DNA of 41,649 nt, taken from a virus. A program made the translations under genes and the position numbers. The notes below the pieces were generated by a model. That model did not search any database, was not told the DNA's origin, and saw nothing but the letters and a program-made list of their open reading frames with translations. Shown here in pieces: positions 18,272 to 26,013 of the stretch. Each line of letters opens with the position of its first letter. The first letter of the stretch is position 1. Location of the stretch: the IMG/VR virus record IMGVR_UViG_3300034061_004507, positions 1 to 41,649 of that record; one strand, given 5' to 3'.

Positions 18272-18998
18272 CCCCAAAGCCTACGTTCAACGTAACCTTT
18301 TCTCCAGACGGGGCTATTACAGTTCTCACTAAATCAACCTTTGGTTCACATTCATTTAAAAAATTTCTTAAATATTTTGAATCTGAAATTGGTAGTTGTG
18401 GTATTATTTTATTTATATATTCTCTATCTTCTTTTCCGTCGATTTCTAAGATTTGTTTTTCTAACCTTTTTGTTGCAACAGGAGCAATAAACCCTTGTGG
18501 GTATGAATCAATAATTTTTTCTAATTCTTTTTGATCACCCATATTCATAAGTTTAACTTTTACTTCGTGACCTGACTTTGGTAATTTTGTTTTAAAATGT
18601 CCGTTTTCATCGGGTTCGTTTTTTGGTTTAACGTAATCTACAGCATCTAAAATAATCGACCCTTCAAATTCTTTATTAGTTGCAGGATCAATTAATTTAA
18701 AATTATATTCAGGACCAAATGATGTGTTTCTTAAAAATACTAATATTGCTTGAACGTCAGCATCAATTAAATCATTTATATCAAAACCAGGTTCGTAAAT
18801 TTTTTGTCTTAATAATCTACTAATTAATCCGTCTTTACCTAAATTAGGTGACATTAATAAGTTTTCATCTTCAGCAGTTAAATATCCTACTTTAAGTGCT
18901 GATTTTTTATTTTTATAAAATTTACCACCACTAGGTAATTTAATAACATCATGTGGTAAGTTAAAATCCATTTGTCCATAAGAAGCAATATTATCCAT
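18246..18998 (-). CDS. 26: gp26-like tail-assembly chaperone
   Basis: Product of 250 aa. The N-terminal part (HDVIKLPSGGKFYKNKKSAL, then VGYLTAEDENLLMSPN) and FDINDLIDADVQAILVFLRN resemble the T4 gp26 baseplate/chaperone family (T4_baseplate): a short beta hairpin after LPS-x-G-x-x-Y, a TAEDE-x-LL segment, and a helix that positions one subunit against the next. T4 gp26 is 208 aa. It lies between tail tube and tape measure, where tail chaperones are found. The last codons (VEFFRPFF then TAA) overlap a second frame that probably extends the protein through a frameshift. It would bind the tape measure and recruit tube subunits before tube assembly. The ATG at 18998 is the first in frame and has no Shine-Dalgarno sequence. 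Confidence 0.7.
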   Translation of the reverse strand: MDNIASYGQMDFNLPHDVIKLPSGGKFYKNKKSALKVGYLTAEDENLLMSPNLGKDGLISRLLRQKIYEPGFDINDLIDADVQAILVFLRNTSFGPEYNFKLIDPATNKEFEGSIILDAVDYVKPKNEPDENGHFKTKLPKSGHEVKVKLMNMGDQKELEKIIDSYPQGFIAPVATKRLEKQILEIDGKEDREYINKIIPQLPISDSKYLRNFLNECEPKVDLVRTVIAPSGEKVTLNVGFGVEFFRPFF

Positions 18999-19050
18999 AA
19001 TACAATTTTTATTTAAAAAATAATTTGTTATTATTATATGTAAATAAAAA

Positions 19051-19071
19051 ACCCCACATTAAATGTAGGGT
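19051..19071 (-). terminator. rho-independent terminator after tail tube gene
   Basis: On the minus strand ACCCTACAT, loop TTA, ATGTGGGGT (9-bp stem with one T-G wobble), followed by TTTTTATTT. It lies 29 bp past the tube stop codon and would favour high expression of the tube alone over the genes downstream. Confidence 0.85.
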
Positions 19072-19099
19072 CTTGAAAAAATAATATGTATTTTTTATC

Positions 19100-19588
19100 T
19101 TAGTAAACTAAGATACATCTATCAGGTCTAAGTGTTGCTTTAACAGTTACAATTTTTTCATCACTATAATCTAATGAATCCATATCAACACCTGTTAAGA
19201 ATACACCTTGTAGAATCCATTTTTCAACAGCAACTCCTGTTGGGTCTAGCATTTCTAAAGTTACGTTCTTTTTGTAACCAGCGGCATAACCCATACGACC
19301 TGTAATAGATTCAGCATGTAATCTAACCCACTCCATTAGTGCTTGTGATGCTGAAGGACCGATTGGGTCTAAGAATGTAACATCTATTGATTCCCAGTTA
19401 AATCTACCCGCAACATAAGTTGACGTATTAAGGAAAGGTATTTCAACTTCACCAATTTTAATTTTTGGTCTTGAAGTACTTTGGACATACCAAGAATTGA
19501 TACCCAAGTTACTTTCAAAAGTTAATATAAACCTGTTTTTCTTTTTAGGTTCATATTGTATCGGCATTTTCATTAATAAATCGGCCAT
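19100..19588 (-). CDS. 19: tail tube protein, gp19-like
   Basis: Product of 162 aa, matching the usual length of T4 gp19 (163 aa). The KKKNRFILTFESNLGINSWY start, the central FNWESIDVTFLDPIGPSASQ, the helix ALMEWVRLHAES and the strand VTLEMLDPTGVAVEKWILQG are characteristic: P-IGPSASQAL-x-EW marks the helix packing between tube subunits. It forms stacked hexameric rings inside the sheath. It is bounded by a terminator on its 3' side and by a TATTTATA element 30 bp upstream of the ATG, so it may be transcribed as a single strongly expressed gene. Confidence 0.9.
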   Translation of the reverse strand: MADLLMKMPIQYEPKKKNRFILTFESNLGINSWYVQSTSRPKIKIGEVEIPFLNTSTYVAGRFNWESIDVTFLDPIGPSASQALMEWVRLHAESITGRMGYAAGYKKNVTLEMLDPTGVAVEKWILQGVFLTGVDMDSLDYSDEKIVTVKATLRPDRCILVY

Positions 19589-19618
19589 AATTTCAAAGTT
19601 TTAATTTTTTTATTTTAT

Positions 19619-19626
19619 TATAAATA
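19619..19626 (-). promoter_or_regulatory. TATTTATA upstream element
   Basis: Minus-strand GATATTTATAATAAAAT, 30 bp before the tail tube ATG. One of the best matches to the recurrent motif. Confidence 0.45.
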
Positions 19627-19693
19627 TCTGTAATTTATTTTTTTTCTATTTACTTTCTTTTTTTTTAAAATTATTGTTCTAGTATAAAAATTA

Positions 19694-20713
19694 CTAATTA
19701 TATTTTTTCTTTTCTCCTCCTTTAGTTAAATAAATAGATATTGGTTCATCTTCATATTCTTGACTAACCATATCAGTTGTTTTTTCCACATTTTTAGGAT
19801 CGTCATCTGAAAAACCTATTTTAACGTTTTTAGTTAAAAAGTCTTCTATGTCATCCATAATTTCATTGTTAGCCACATCATTTTTAAATTGGGGTCTTAA
19901 ATCAGACAGTTTAACATTTGGTTCACTTCTTAAAATAGAGTGAATTAGTTCTCCCGCAGTTTGTCTACAATCAGATATAAATTTCCTTAAAGCCTTTTTC
20001 TTTCCTTCTTCAGGATTTGACGCACTACCTTCACCAAAACTAACAGGAGCCATTAAACATCTGTCCAAATATTCAATAACTAAATTACTGTCATCAAAAT
20101 CGGCAACAAATTTTTTCTCATCAATATCTTCTTTAATTGTAGTTAGTCCGGCATAAATTTTATGATATTTTCTAAGATTATCTATAAGTTCTTTTTTTCT
20201 TATACCATTGTGGTCAGCCGCGATTAAATTAAAAATAGCCTTTCTTAAAACTTCAGGATTGTGTCCCCTTGCCGTTATAATTGCAAAAATTGAACCTCCA
20301 TTAATACATTCAACAAAATCATTCCATGCTGGACCTACAGGTGCGGTCATAGAATCAATAATAAATTTATTATCACCTGCTTCTCTAAAATATTTAAACG
20401 GGTCTGAAGTGTACCCAACAATTGTTGTTCCCTTATAATTAAAGTCTTCTTCCCCTATTTGGTGTCTGTGTTCAGCAAAGTCTTCAGTTGACATGCCTAC
20501 CTCATCTTCATTTTCAGACATAACCATAATCTTAGTTGGCATAAACATTATATTATCATCCCAATCAAAAGCATAATATTTTAAATCAGGTCTTAATTTT
20601 AAACCCTCTTCAGTAGAAACAGTGTAAATACCTTCTTTAATTGCGTATTCATATACACTTTCTCTTATTTTCTTTTTAAGAGATTGTTCATAAATTTGTT
20701 TTCTAAAATTCAT
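19694..20713 (-). CDS. HAD-superfamily-like protein in the tail block
   Basis: Product of 339 aa. Motif I is at residues 50-54 (FDWDDN: Asp50 and Asp52 as candidate nucleophile and acid/base), motif II at about 145-150 (IITARGH), and motif IV near the C terminus (GFSDDDPKNVE, about 301-306). A Lys-rich helix (EEGKKKALRKFISDC) is a candidate for motif III. This is the HAD hydrolase layout, with an inserted region between motifs II and IV that may be the cap. Substrate unknown; phosphatase or nucleotide-end phosphatase activity is possible. Its start overlaps the stop of the upstream 46-aa gene (ATGA). Residues 1-30 form a charged helix (RKQIYEQSLKKKIRESVYEY). It sits between tube and sheath, so it may be a virion or assembly factor. 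Confidence 0.7.
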   Translation of the reverse strand: MNFRKQIYEQSLKKKIRESVYEYAIKEGIYTVSTEEGLKLRPDLKYYAFDWDDNIMFMPTKIMVMSENEDEVGMSTEDFAEHRHQIGEEDFNYKGTTIVGYTSDPFKYFREAGDNKFIIDSMTAPVGPAWNDFVECINGGSIFAIITARGHNPEVLRKAIFNLIAADHNGIRKKELIDNLRKYHKIYAGLTTIKEDIDEKKFVADFDDSNLVIEYLDRCLMAPVSFGEGSASNPEEGKKKALRKFISDCRQTAGELIHSILRSEPNVKLSDLRPQFKNDVANNEIMDDIEDFLTKNVKIGFSDDDPKNVEKTTDMVSQEYEDEPISIYLTKGGEKKKYN

Positions 20714-20850
20714 TTTTTTTGAAGTTTCTCCAATAATTTTTCTAATTGTTTTTCAGTAATAACAATATTTTGTTTTTTTGTTGAAAAACTTTCATAAGGT
20801 CTACTTTTTAAACCTAACGATTCGTTAATTATTTTTTTTTCTATTTTCAT
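20710..20850 (-). CDS. small charged protein (46 aa) coupled to the HAD gene
   Basis: Product of 46 aa starting MKIEKKIINESLGLKSRPYE and ending in an amphipathic helix TEKQLEKLLEKLQKK. Its TGA overlaps the ATG of the HAD-like gene (ATGA), which suggests translational coupling. A TATTTATA element lies 13 bp upstream and a terminator of the sheath gene precedes it. No family recognised. Such proteins in tail operons are often small assembly or virion-head proteins, but function is not known here. The ATG at 20850 is the only reasonable start. Confidence 0.6.
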   Translation of the reverse strand: MKIEKKIINESLGLKSRPYESFSTKKQNIVITEKQLEKLLEKLQKK

Positions 20851-20863
20851 AGTATATTTTTAA

Positions 20864-20871
20864 TATAAATA
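20864..20871 (-). promoter_or_regulatory. TATTTATA upstream element
   Basis: Minus-strand ATATTTATATTAAAAATA, 13 bp before the ATG of the 46-aa gene and after the sheath terminator, the expected place for a promoter. Confidence 0.4.
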
Positions 20872-20876
20872 TATAA

Positions 20877-20898
20877 TGGGGGACATTTCTATCCCCCA
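20877..20898 (-). terminator. rho-independent-like terminator after tail sheath gene
   Basis: 7-bp GC-rich stem TGGGGGA / TCCCCCA with an 8-nt loop, 11 bp past the sheath stop codon. The minus-strand side continues TTATATATTTATA, a weak T tract; the plus side has CTTTTTATTTTTT, so it may act in either direction. Confidence 0.7.
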
Positions 20899-20909
20899 CT
20901 TTTTATTTT

Positions 20910-23900
20910 TTATACATCATCAAAAGATGCTCCTGCCGGTGTAATAACAAACTCAATATCAATGTATTCTAAAGCTCTTGTTGGTTTCAAGAAAATTTTA
21001 CCTGTCATTGTATTTGAATCTAAGTCTTCAGCGGTTCCTGAAACGGTAACTCTAAAGTCAATCAAACCTCTTTCTCTTCTGATTTCATCTAAGATTGGGT
21101 TTACCGAATCTAAGAATTGTTGTCTAACTTTATCGTCGTTTTGTTCAAATAGTAATCTTACTGCCACTGCTGAAATTAATTTTCTTGCTTGTAGTAACAA
21201 TCTTCTTACGTTGATTCTATCAAGTGCCGATTCTCTAACTTGTAAAGTTTTGTTACCCCAAATTACCGTACCAACATCAGTAAAAGTTGCGATTGGGTTA
21301 ATTCTACCTTTATATAAGATATCTCTATCGTCTTGAGTTAATCTTTTTCTTGCCCCATCAGAAGTAACAATACCTCTAGTGTAACCTGCAGATGCAAACC
21401 AAGGTTTGAAAATCTTATCAGTAAACGCTAAGTTTTTAACAACTTCTGCCGTTGGTGGAATCCATATTGATTGATTATTTTCCGTGTCGTTTCTTAAAAT
21501 CCAAGGATAGTAAGTCGCAGTATAGTTAGAATCAATATCAACATCATCTAAATTATCGACCGCCTCTTCAGGGAATATCAAATTATCATTCAAATTATTG
21601 ATTGATGCCGTAGTAAATAGGTTGTAATCAGGAGTTGTACAAATATATATCGAATCTGCTCTATCAGTTTCAACCATTTCGATAGCTTCTTCAACCAAGT
21701 TTGAGTTATTTTTGTAGTCAATACCAGGTGTTGTAAATATATTAATATCAACGGATTCTGGATTAGCAAATGTTTTTTGACCCCATAGATACGCGTAGTA
21801 GTCGGTATTAGCCCAAACTTCTTGATTAGGACCTGTAATTCTTCTAAAAGCTCCCCAACCTGTTGCGTTTGGATATGTCGCATCTGCTTTATATCCTTTT
21901 AAGAAGTTAGTCCCCCCAAGAGCAAATCCATCACCATTAGTTCTATATTTTCTATAAATGTCCCATCCGTCAAATCCACCCGCAAACACTAAAGTAAATC
22001 TTCTTGAATTTGAACTATAATATGGGTTAGCTTGATCTGTAGGGTTTGATTGGAAACTAGCATCACCCACAAAGAATTTTGAATCCCCAGATGTTGGTCC
22101 GTTACCACCGATTAAAACTATAGTTGCTCCACTATCCATGTGGAAACCTTTTGTAACGTAACTCCACTCAGTTCCTTCGCCAGTTGCCAAGTTAGTAGGT
22201 GATTGTTTACCTCTATAGGTTAAGTGATCAGTATCAAATCCAACTTGTGAAGAAATTCCTAAAGATACTTTTCTAACTCTATCACCACTTGCTCCTGATC
22301 TGATAGGGGCACCTGTACCAAAAGTTGAAAAAGGTGGTGTATAAATAATTTGATTAGGTCCAAAATATTGTGTTTTAAAATTAATAAATGGTGGTTTTGC
22401 GTTCCCATAAGATCTTTGAACTAAACCTTCAAAACCTGCTGGTACTGCGTCTGATGGTGCTTCCTCACTCATATCAACCATTATATATCTTGATTTTAAT
22501 GGGAATTCACCATTAGATGTTCCTATTTTTTTGGCGATATAACCATTAGATGTCGGATCTAATGTACAACCAACAAATGATTGTAAAACATTAGTTGCCG
22601 AATCTGTATCATCAAATGAACGTACAAGTACATCAAAAGTATTATTATCTAAGTCAATGTTAGCTAAAGTAACCTTAACTTGAAAATTTGCTCTAGTACC
22701 ATCTGAAATAGTTATGAATTTAAACAACCTATAAACTTTATTACCTCTTAGTTCAGACACAACAAATGGTGTTTCAGGTGTTTGATATTTTTCTAATGAA
22801 TATGCAATTGTATTTGTGTTAGGTGAGTTTCTTAACCCTGGCAATGCCACTAAACTTGTTTTTAGTCCTCTAATTTTGTGTTCTAAATAACCTGTGTTCA
22901 AAAATGTAGGATAAGCCTCCTCAACAAAAATAGGGAAATCATCTGAATCTATAGTACCATTAAAGTTAGTGTAACCAAGAGTAGTACCTATAAAATTTGT
23001 TTGGTCAGAATCTAATGAAACCTCAAAAGAAAAATTATTATTATCAACAGTAACTCCTGAAATTAAGAAAGTACCAAAAGGATCTTCAGTTATACCTGAA
23101 TATAAACCAGAACCAATCATTGTTACTGCAGTAGTTGCACTAACTTTATATACAGGACCATTATCACTTGCATATGTTGTATCACCTCTTGATCTTAAAG
23201 TTGCAACTACTACGTTGTCATAATCAGAATAAGCAGTACCTGAGTAGTTAGTACCACTAAAAGTAACTGTACCTGAATATGATCCGGCAGTTGGTGTTGA
23301 TGCTAATGTACTTACAACACCACCAAAACCGTAACCTGCGTAGTTTGGTGAACTATAATTAAATAAAGTATAATACCATGAATCGTTATCTGCCGATGTT
23401 AAATCAGTATTAGATAATATAACATCAGGTACGTTCATTAAATTTTGGAAGCTAGTTGCACTTGATGAAATAGAGGCTCCTGTTATTGCGTTAAATTGGG
23501 CGGTAGCAACAGAACCAAAAAATAAAGAGGTTGTTCCTGATAATAAACTACTATTAACCCTATAACCAATTTCGCTTGAAATTAAATCTTCAATCTGTTC
23601 TTGTATTGAAGTGGTTAGACCGTTAGAATCTTCATATGATTCAGTAAAGTCGTTAGTTAAAAATGCTGGAATAGTACCAAATACTACAGTACCGCCTGTT
23701 GTTCCTGTAAATGCCAATGTACCCGATAAATTTGTTGTAGAACCAATGGTGTCTACATCAACGTCACCAATTGTTGCAATAGACCAAGAAGGACCGGCGT
23801 CGTAACCTGATAATCCTAAAATTCTAGTTACAAAAAGTTGATTAGATTCTGATAAATAAGCCTTAGCAATATACGATGCTTCGTATTTTGGTATTGTAGT

Positions 23901-24107
23901 ACCAACATATTTAGCGGGACTTGTTCCACCAAATACCGAAATATACTCGTCATAATCTTTAATAAATATAGGTTCAAATGCTGGTCCTTGTAAGGTCTCA
24001 CCAACAATACCTAATGTAGTTACTCCAACACTTTGTGTTACAAAAGTAAGGTCTCTTTCTGATGTATACACACCAGGAGATACAAAAACTTTTCCGTTAG
24101 ATGCCAT
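20910..24107 (-). CDS. 18: contractile tail sheath protein, gp18-like (1065 aa)
   Basis: Product of 1065 aa. The N terminus VFVSPGVYTSERDLTFVTQS, then GVTTLGIVGETLQGPAFEPI, is the classic sheath start. The C-terminal part (TVIWGNKTLQVRESALDRIN, RRLLLQARKLISAVAVRLLF and TGKIFLKPTRALEYIDIEFV) is the conserved sheath core and the strand that links to neighbours in the mesh. T4 gp18 is 659 aa, so this protein carries about 400 extra residues, mostly between residues about 130 and 700, rich in Thr, Ser and Gly, as expected for domains exposed on the outside of the tail. A TATTTATA element lies 33 bp upstream of the ATG and a hairpin terminator follows the stop. It wraps the gp19 tube and contracts to drive it through the host envelope. 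Confidence 0.92.
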   Translation of the reverse strand: MASNGKVFVSPGVYTSERDLTFVTQSVGVTTLGIVGETLQGPAFEPIFIKDYDEYISVFGGTSPAKYVGTTIPKYEASYIAKAYLSESNQLFVTRILGLSGYDAGPSWSIATIGDVDVDTIGSTTNLSGTLAFTGTTGGTVVFGTIPAFLTNDFTESYEDSNGLTTSIQEQIEDLISSEIGYRVNSSLLSGTTSLFFGSVATAQFNAITGASISSSATSFQNLMNVPDVILSNTDLTSADNDSWYYTLFNYSSPNYAGYGFGGVVSTLASTPTAGSYSGTVTFSGTNYSGTAYSDYDNVVVATLRSRGDTTYASDNGPVYKVSATTAVTMIGSGLYSGITEDPFGTFLISGVTVDNNNFSFEVSLDSDQTNFIGTTLGYTNFNGTIDSDDFPIFVEEAYPTFLNTGYLEHKIRGLKTSLVALPGLRNSPNTNTIAYSLEKYQTPETPFVVSELRGNKVYRLFKFITISDGTRANFQVKVTLANIDLDNNTFDVLVRSFDDTDSATNVLQSFVGCTLDPTSNGYIAKKIGTSNGEFPLKSRYIMVDMSEEAPSDAVPAGFEGLVQRSYGNAKPPFINFKTQYFGPNQIIYTPPFSTFGTGAPIRSGASGDRVRKVSLGISSQVGFDTDHLTYRGKQSPTNLATGEGTEWSYVTKGFHMDSGATIVLIGGNGPTSGDSKFFVGDASFQSNPTDQANPYYSSNSRRFTLVFAGGFDGWDIYRKYRTNGDGFALGGTNFLKGYKADATYPNATGWGAFRRITGPNQEVWANTDYYAYLWGQKTFANPESVDINIFTTPGIDYKNNSNLVEEAIEMVETDRADSIYICTTPDYNLFTTASINNLNDNLIFPEEAVDNLDDVDIDSNYTATYYPWILRNDTENNQSIWIPPTAEVVKNLAFTDKIFKPWFASAGYTRGIVTSDGARKRLTQDDRDILYKGRINPIATFTDVGTVIWGNKTLQVRESALDRINVRRLLLQARKLISAVAVRLLFEQNDDKVRQQFLDSVNPILDEIRRERGLIDFRVTVSGTAEDLDSNTMTGKIFLKPTRALEYIDIEFVITPAGASFDDV

Positions 24108-24140
24108 TTTTTTAAGTTTGTTTAAAAATTTATTTTATTT

Positions 24141-24148
24141 TATAAATA
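24141..24148 (-). promoter_or_regulatory. TATTTATA upstream element before tail sheath
   Basis: Minus-strand AGTATTTATAAAATAAAAT, 33 bp before the sheath ATG. On the plus strand the same bases read TATAAATAC, the T4 late-promoter form, pointing toward the small plus-strand gene at 24246; orientation is therefore ambiguous at this site. Confidence 0.4.
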
Positions 24149-24234
24149 CTTCAAAAAATTGCAAAAAATTATACTTAAAATAAATATTTTGAATGGAGTA
24201 TGAAAAAATTCTACCTTTTTTCTACCTAATAAAA

Positions 24235-24242
24235 TATTTATA
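24235..24242 (+). promoter_or_regulatory. TATTTATA upstream element (plus strand)
   Basis: AATATTTATATATATG: element ends 3 bp before the ATG of the 49-aa gene. Same sense orientation as on the minus strand. Confidence 0.35.
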
Positions 24243-24245
24243 TAT

Positions 24246-24395
24246 ATGAAAAAAATTAAAAATATAAAGATTTCATTAGAGTCTCATGAAATGTTAAAAA
24301 AATATTGTGAAGAAAATGGTTATAAAATTTATAAGTTTTTAGAAACATTAATACAAAAGACTTGTAAAAAAGAAAAAGACATTTATGGTGAATAA
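24246..24395 (+). CDS. small ribbon-helix-helix-like protein (49 aa)
   Basis: Product of 49 aa: a basic start MKKIKNIKISLESHEMLKKY, then CEENGYKIYKFLETLIQKTC and KKEKDIYGE. A short strand (KNIKISL) followed by two helices split at NG fits a ribbon-helix-helix (Arc/MetJ type) DNA-binding fold, which acts as a dimer. It is the only plus-strand gene within the tail block, sitting between the sheath and tail-terminator genes; its stop is 1 bp from the 3' end of the terminator gene. It may repress a promoter in the neighbouring sheath intergenic region. Not in a known family by exact match; role inferred from predicted fold and position. Confidence 0.6.
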   Translation: MKKIKNIKISLESHEMLKKYCEENGYKIYKFLETLIQKTCKKEKDIYGE

Positions 24396-24396
24396 C

Positions 24397-25437
24397 TTAT
24401 TGTAAATAAGCGGTTGTTTTTATTGTTGAGGTCTGACCGCTTACTGTTTTTACTATATCTATTCTTACAACATCACCATTTGAAACTTGTATTACCTCAA
24501 TATCATCACCAACATAATTATCATTAATATAAACAGAATATGAATTAACATTTTCTAACCCTTTTACTTTTAAATCTGCCGTGTAAAAAAATGGTTCATA
24601 TATTTGTGTATTGTTATCTAAATAAGGAAAATTAAAATCAAAAAAATTTGGTGCCGAAGGAAAAACATTAACTTTTTTACTCGTATTTAAAACATCAACT
24701 TCAAATAAAGACACCTGTCTTGTTATTCCCGGTCTAACTATAAATTCTTCTTCATCTAACAAAATGCCTTGCATAAGAAATTTATAATTGGCTATATAAT
24801 ATTTTCTTTTTTCTAAATCTTTAACCGACTCGTCTGAAACATCTTCCCAAATTATTGGGATATAATGTCCTTTTATCTGTGAGTATGCTTGCCTTGACGC
24901 AAATTTTTGATTTATAATTTTATTAAACTCATTTAGTTCTCTCATTCTATTACAGAACAATTTAACATTAAAAGAAATATCAACAGGTATTGGCTGAGGT
25001 ATTTGATAAACATCAAAACCCTTTCTTTGTCCGTCCCATGTAGGTACTTGTGCGTATAAAAATTCTTTTCTATTTGGTATCTTATACTGTGTAATAAGAT
25101 TAGTACCAAATTTAACTTCAGGCATTCTAACAGTAGTAATAAACGGTAACTTGACATTATCGTCTAAATCTTTAAAGTTCCATGTTTCAGTAAATTGTGA
25201 CCAACTTTGGTTGGTTATTATCTTATCAATCACCGATACTTTTTTACCATCAACATTTAACTCTAAATCATTTTTTACAAATTCTAACATTCCTTTATCT
25301 AAATCAGCATGTAAAACTCCTTTAGGTAAGTACGTACCTTTATCTTGGACTTCATCCAACATCTCCTGTCTTCTTTCTAATAAAGTTTTAACGGGACTTA
25401 ATGGTAAATATTTTTTTTGTTTTTTAGGTAACCCCAT
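24397..25437 (-). CDS. 15: tail terminator / sheath stabiliser, gp15-like
   Basis: Product of 346 aa. The centre (QIPQPIPVDISFNVKLFCNR, then ELNEFNKIINQKFASRQAYS, the IPIIWEDVSDESVKDLEKRK segment and YKFLMQGILLDEEEFIVRPG) aligns in order with T4 gp15 (PSPIKMIYELSIFTRYEDDM, QIVEQILPYFQPHF, KIVLMSAAIDEAIDGDNLSR and WSLTFEVNGWMYPP). T4 gp15 (272 aa) caps the tail tube and sheath and binds the neck. The extra C-terminal part (VNSYSVYINDNYVGDDIEVI) is a small beta domain not in T4. It lies 1 bp downstream of the connector gene at 25439 and upstream of the sheath, in the T4 gene order neck-15-sheath. An AAAGGA lies 8 bp before the ATG, one of the few SD-like leaders here. Confidence 0.75.
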   Translation of the reverse strand: MGLPKKQKKYLPLSPVKTLLERRQEMLDEVQDKGTYLPKGVLHADLDKGMLEFVKNDLELNVDGKKVSVIDKIITNQSWSQFTETWNFKDLDDNVKLPFITTVRMPEVKFGTNLITQYKIPNRKEFLYAQVPTWDGQRKGFDVYQIPQPIPVDISFNVKLFCNRMRELNEFNKIINQKFASRQAYSQIKGHYIPIIWEDVSDESVKDLEKRKYYIANYKFLMQGILLDEEEFIVRPGITRQVSLFEVDVLNTSKKVNVFPSAPNFFDFNFPYLDNNTQIYEPFFYTADLKVKGLENVNSYSVYINDNYVGDDIEVIQVSNGDVVRIDIVKTVSGQTSTIKTTAYLQ

Positions 25438-25438
25438 T

Positions 25439-25954
25439 TTACAATCCTTTAAATTCGTTATCGTTTACAGGAGATGCAATAATTGATCTATAAAATCTCT
25501 TATAACCTGCATATGTGTGTTTATTATCTGTGTATATCCTACCATCGTTTACAACCGAATAGTATCTAACTCTACTTTCCGTTTCATAATAACCAATATA
25601 ATCACCAAATTGAATGTCTATACCTAATTCATCTAATTGAGATTGGTAAACACCAACCTTTAAATTACCTGGTTCCATTTGAGATAATTTTGAACTACCT
25701 AAATCTGTATTTGTAGGAGCCTCAATTTGAACATAACCTTTAAATTCAACAGGAGCTAAAAATTGTACTCCATCTTCAAGCGTTTCACCGTATACATCGT
25801 CTTTATTTGTTTTTTGTCTATCAACTCTGTAAAGAACTAAAGTAAAATTCATATCACCATGTAGCCATTCTTCACCCATGGAAATATCTAAGTTAAAATC
25901 CTCTTCAGAAAAGAATTTATTTAATCTAGTTATTGGTACTCTATTTTGTGTCAT
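25439..25954 (-). CDS. neck/connector protein, possibly gp14-like
   Basis: Product of 171 aa. Segments NKDDVYGETLEDGVQFLAPV and EFKGYVQIEAPTNTDLGSSK, then LKVGVYQSQLDELGIDIQFG with DYIGYYETESRVRYYSVVND, resemble the beta core of T4-type neck proteins (gp14): a D-x-V/L-YGE-x-L entry, then a strand naming a small-molecule-free barrel. It is the first gene of a two-gene unit with the gp15-like terminator (1-bp gap), as in T4 where gp13, gp14 and gp15 are adjacent. Its role would be joining portal and tail. Length is shorter than T4 gp14 (256 aa), so identity is moderate. A TATTTATA element ends 4 bp before the ATG, in the divergent region shared with the helicase gene. Confidence 0.55.
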   Translation of the reverse strand: MTQNRVPITRLNKFFSEEDFNLDISMGEEWLHGDMNFTLVLYRVDRQKTNKDDVYGETLEDGVQFLAPVEFKGYVQIEAPTNTDLGSSKLSQMEPGNLKVGVYQSQLDELGIDIQFGDYIGYYETESRVRYYSVVNDGRIYTDNKHTYAGYKRFYRSIIASPVNDNEFKGL

Positions 25955-25958
25955 ATAA

Positions 25959-25966
25959 TATAAATA
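25959..25966 (-). promoter_or_regulatory. TATTTATA element, minus side of divergent promoter region
   Basis: Minus-strand AGTATTTATATTATATG, ending 4 bp before the connector-gene ATG. It faces a plus-strand copy at 26001. Confidence 0.4.
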
Positions 25967-26000
25967 CTTTAATTGATTTTTTTATATTATTTACTATTTT

Positions 26001-26008
26001 TATTTATA
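26001..26008 (+). promoter_or_regulatory. TATTTATA element, plus side of divergent promoter region
   Basis: TATTTATAATATAATGG: ends 5 bp before the helicase ATG. Together with the minus-strand copy at 25959 it marks a 59-bp divergent intergenic region. Confidence 0.4.
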
Positions 26009-26013
26009 ATATA

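Noticed and set aside
20208-20438. Plus-strand open frames inside the HAD, sheath and baseplate genes
   Set aside because: They overlap strongly supported minus-strand genes with recognisable motifs and lack upstream signals.
25933-26013. Longer N terminus of the SNF2 gene
   Set aside because: The upstream 27 codons read through the promoter-like intergenic region and overlap the start of the opposite gene, giving an implausible hydrophobic peptide; ATG at 26014 with the TATTTATA element fits better.
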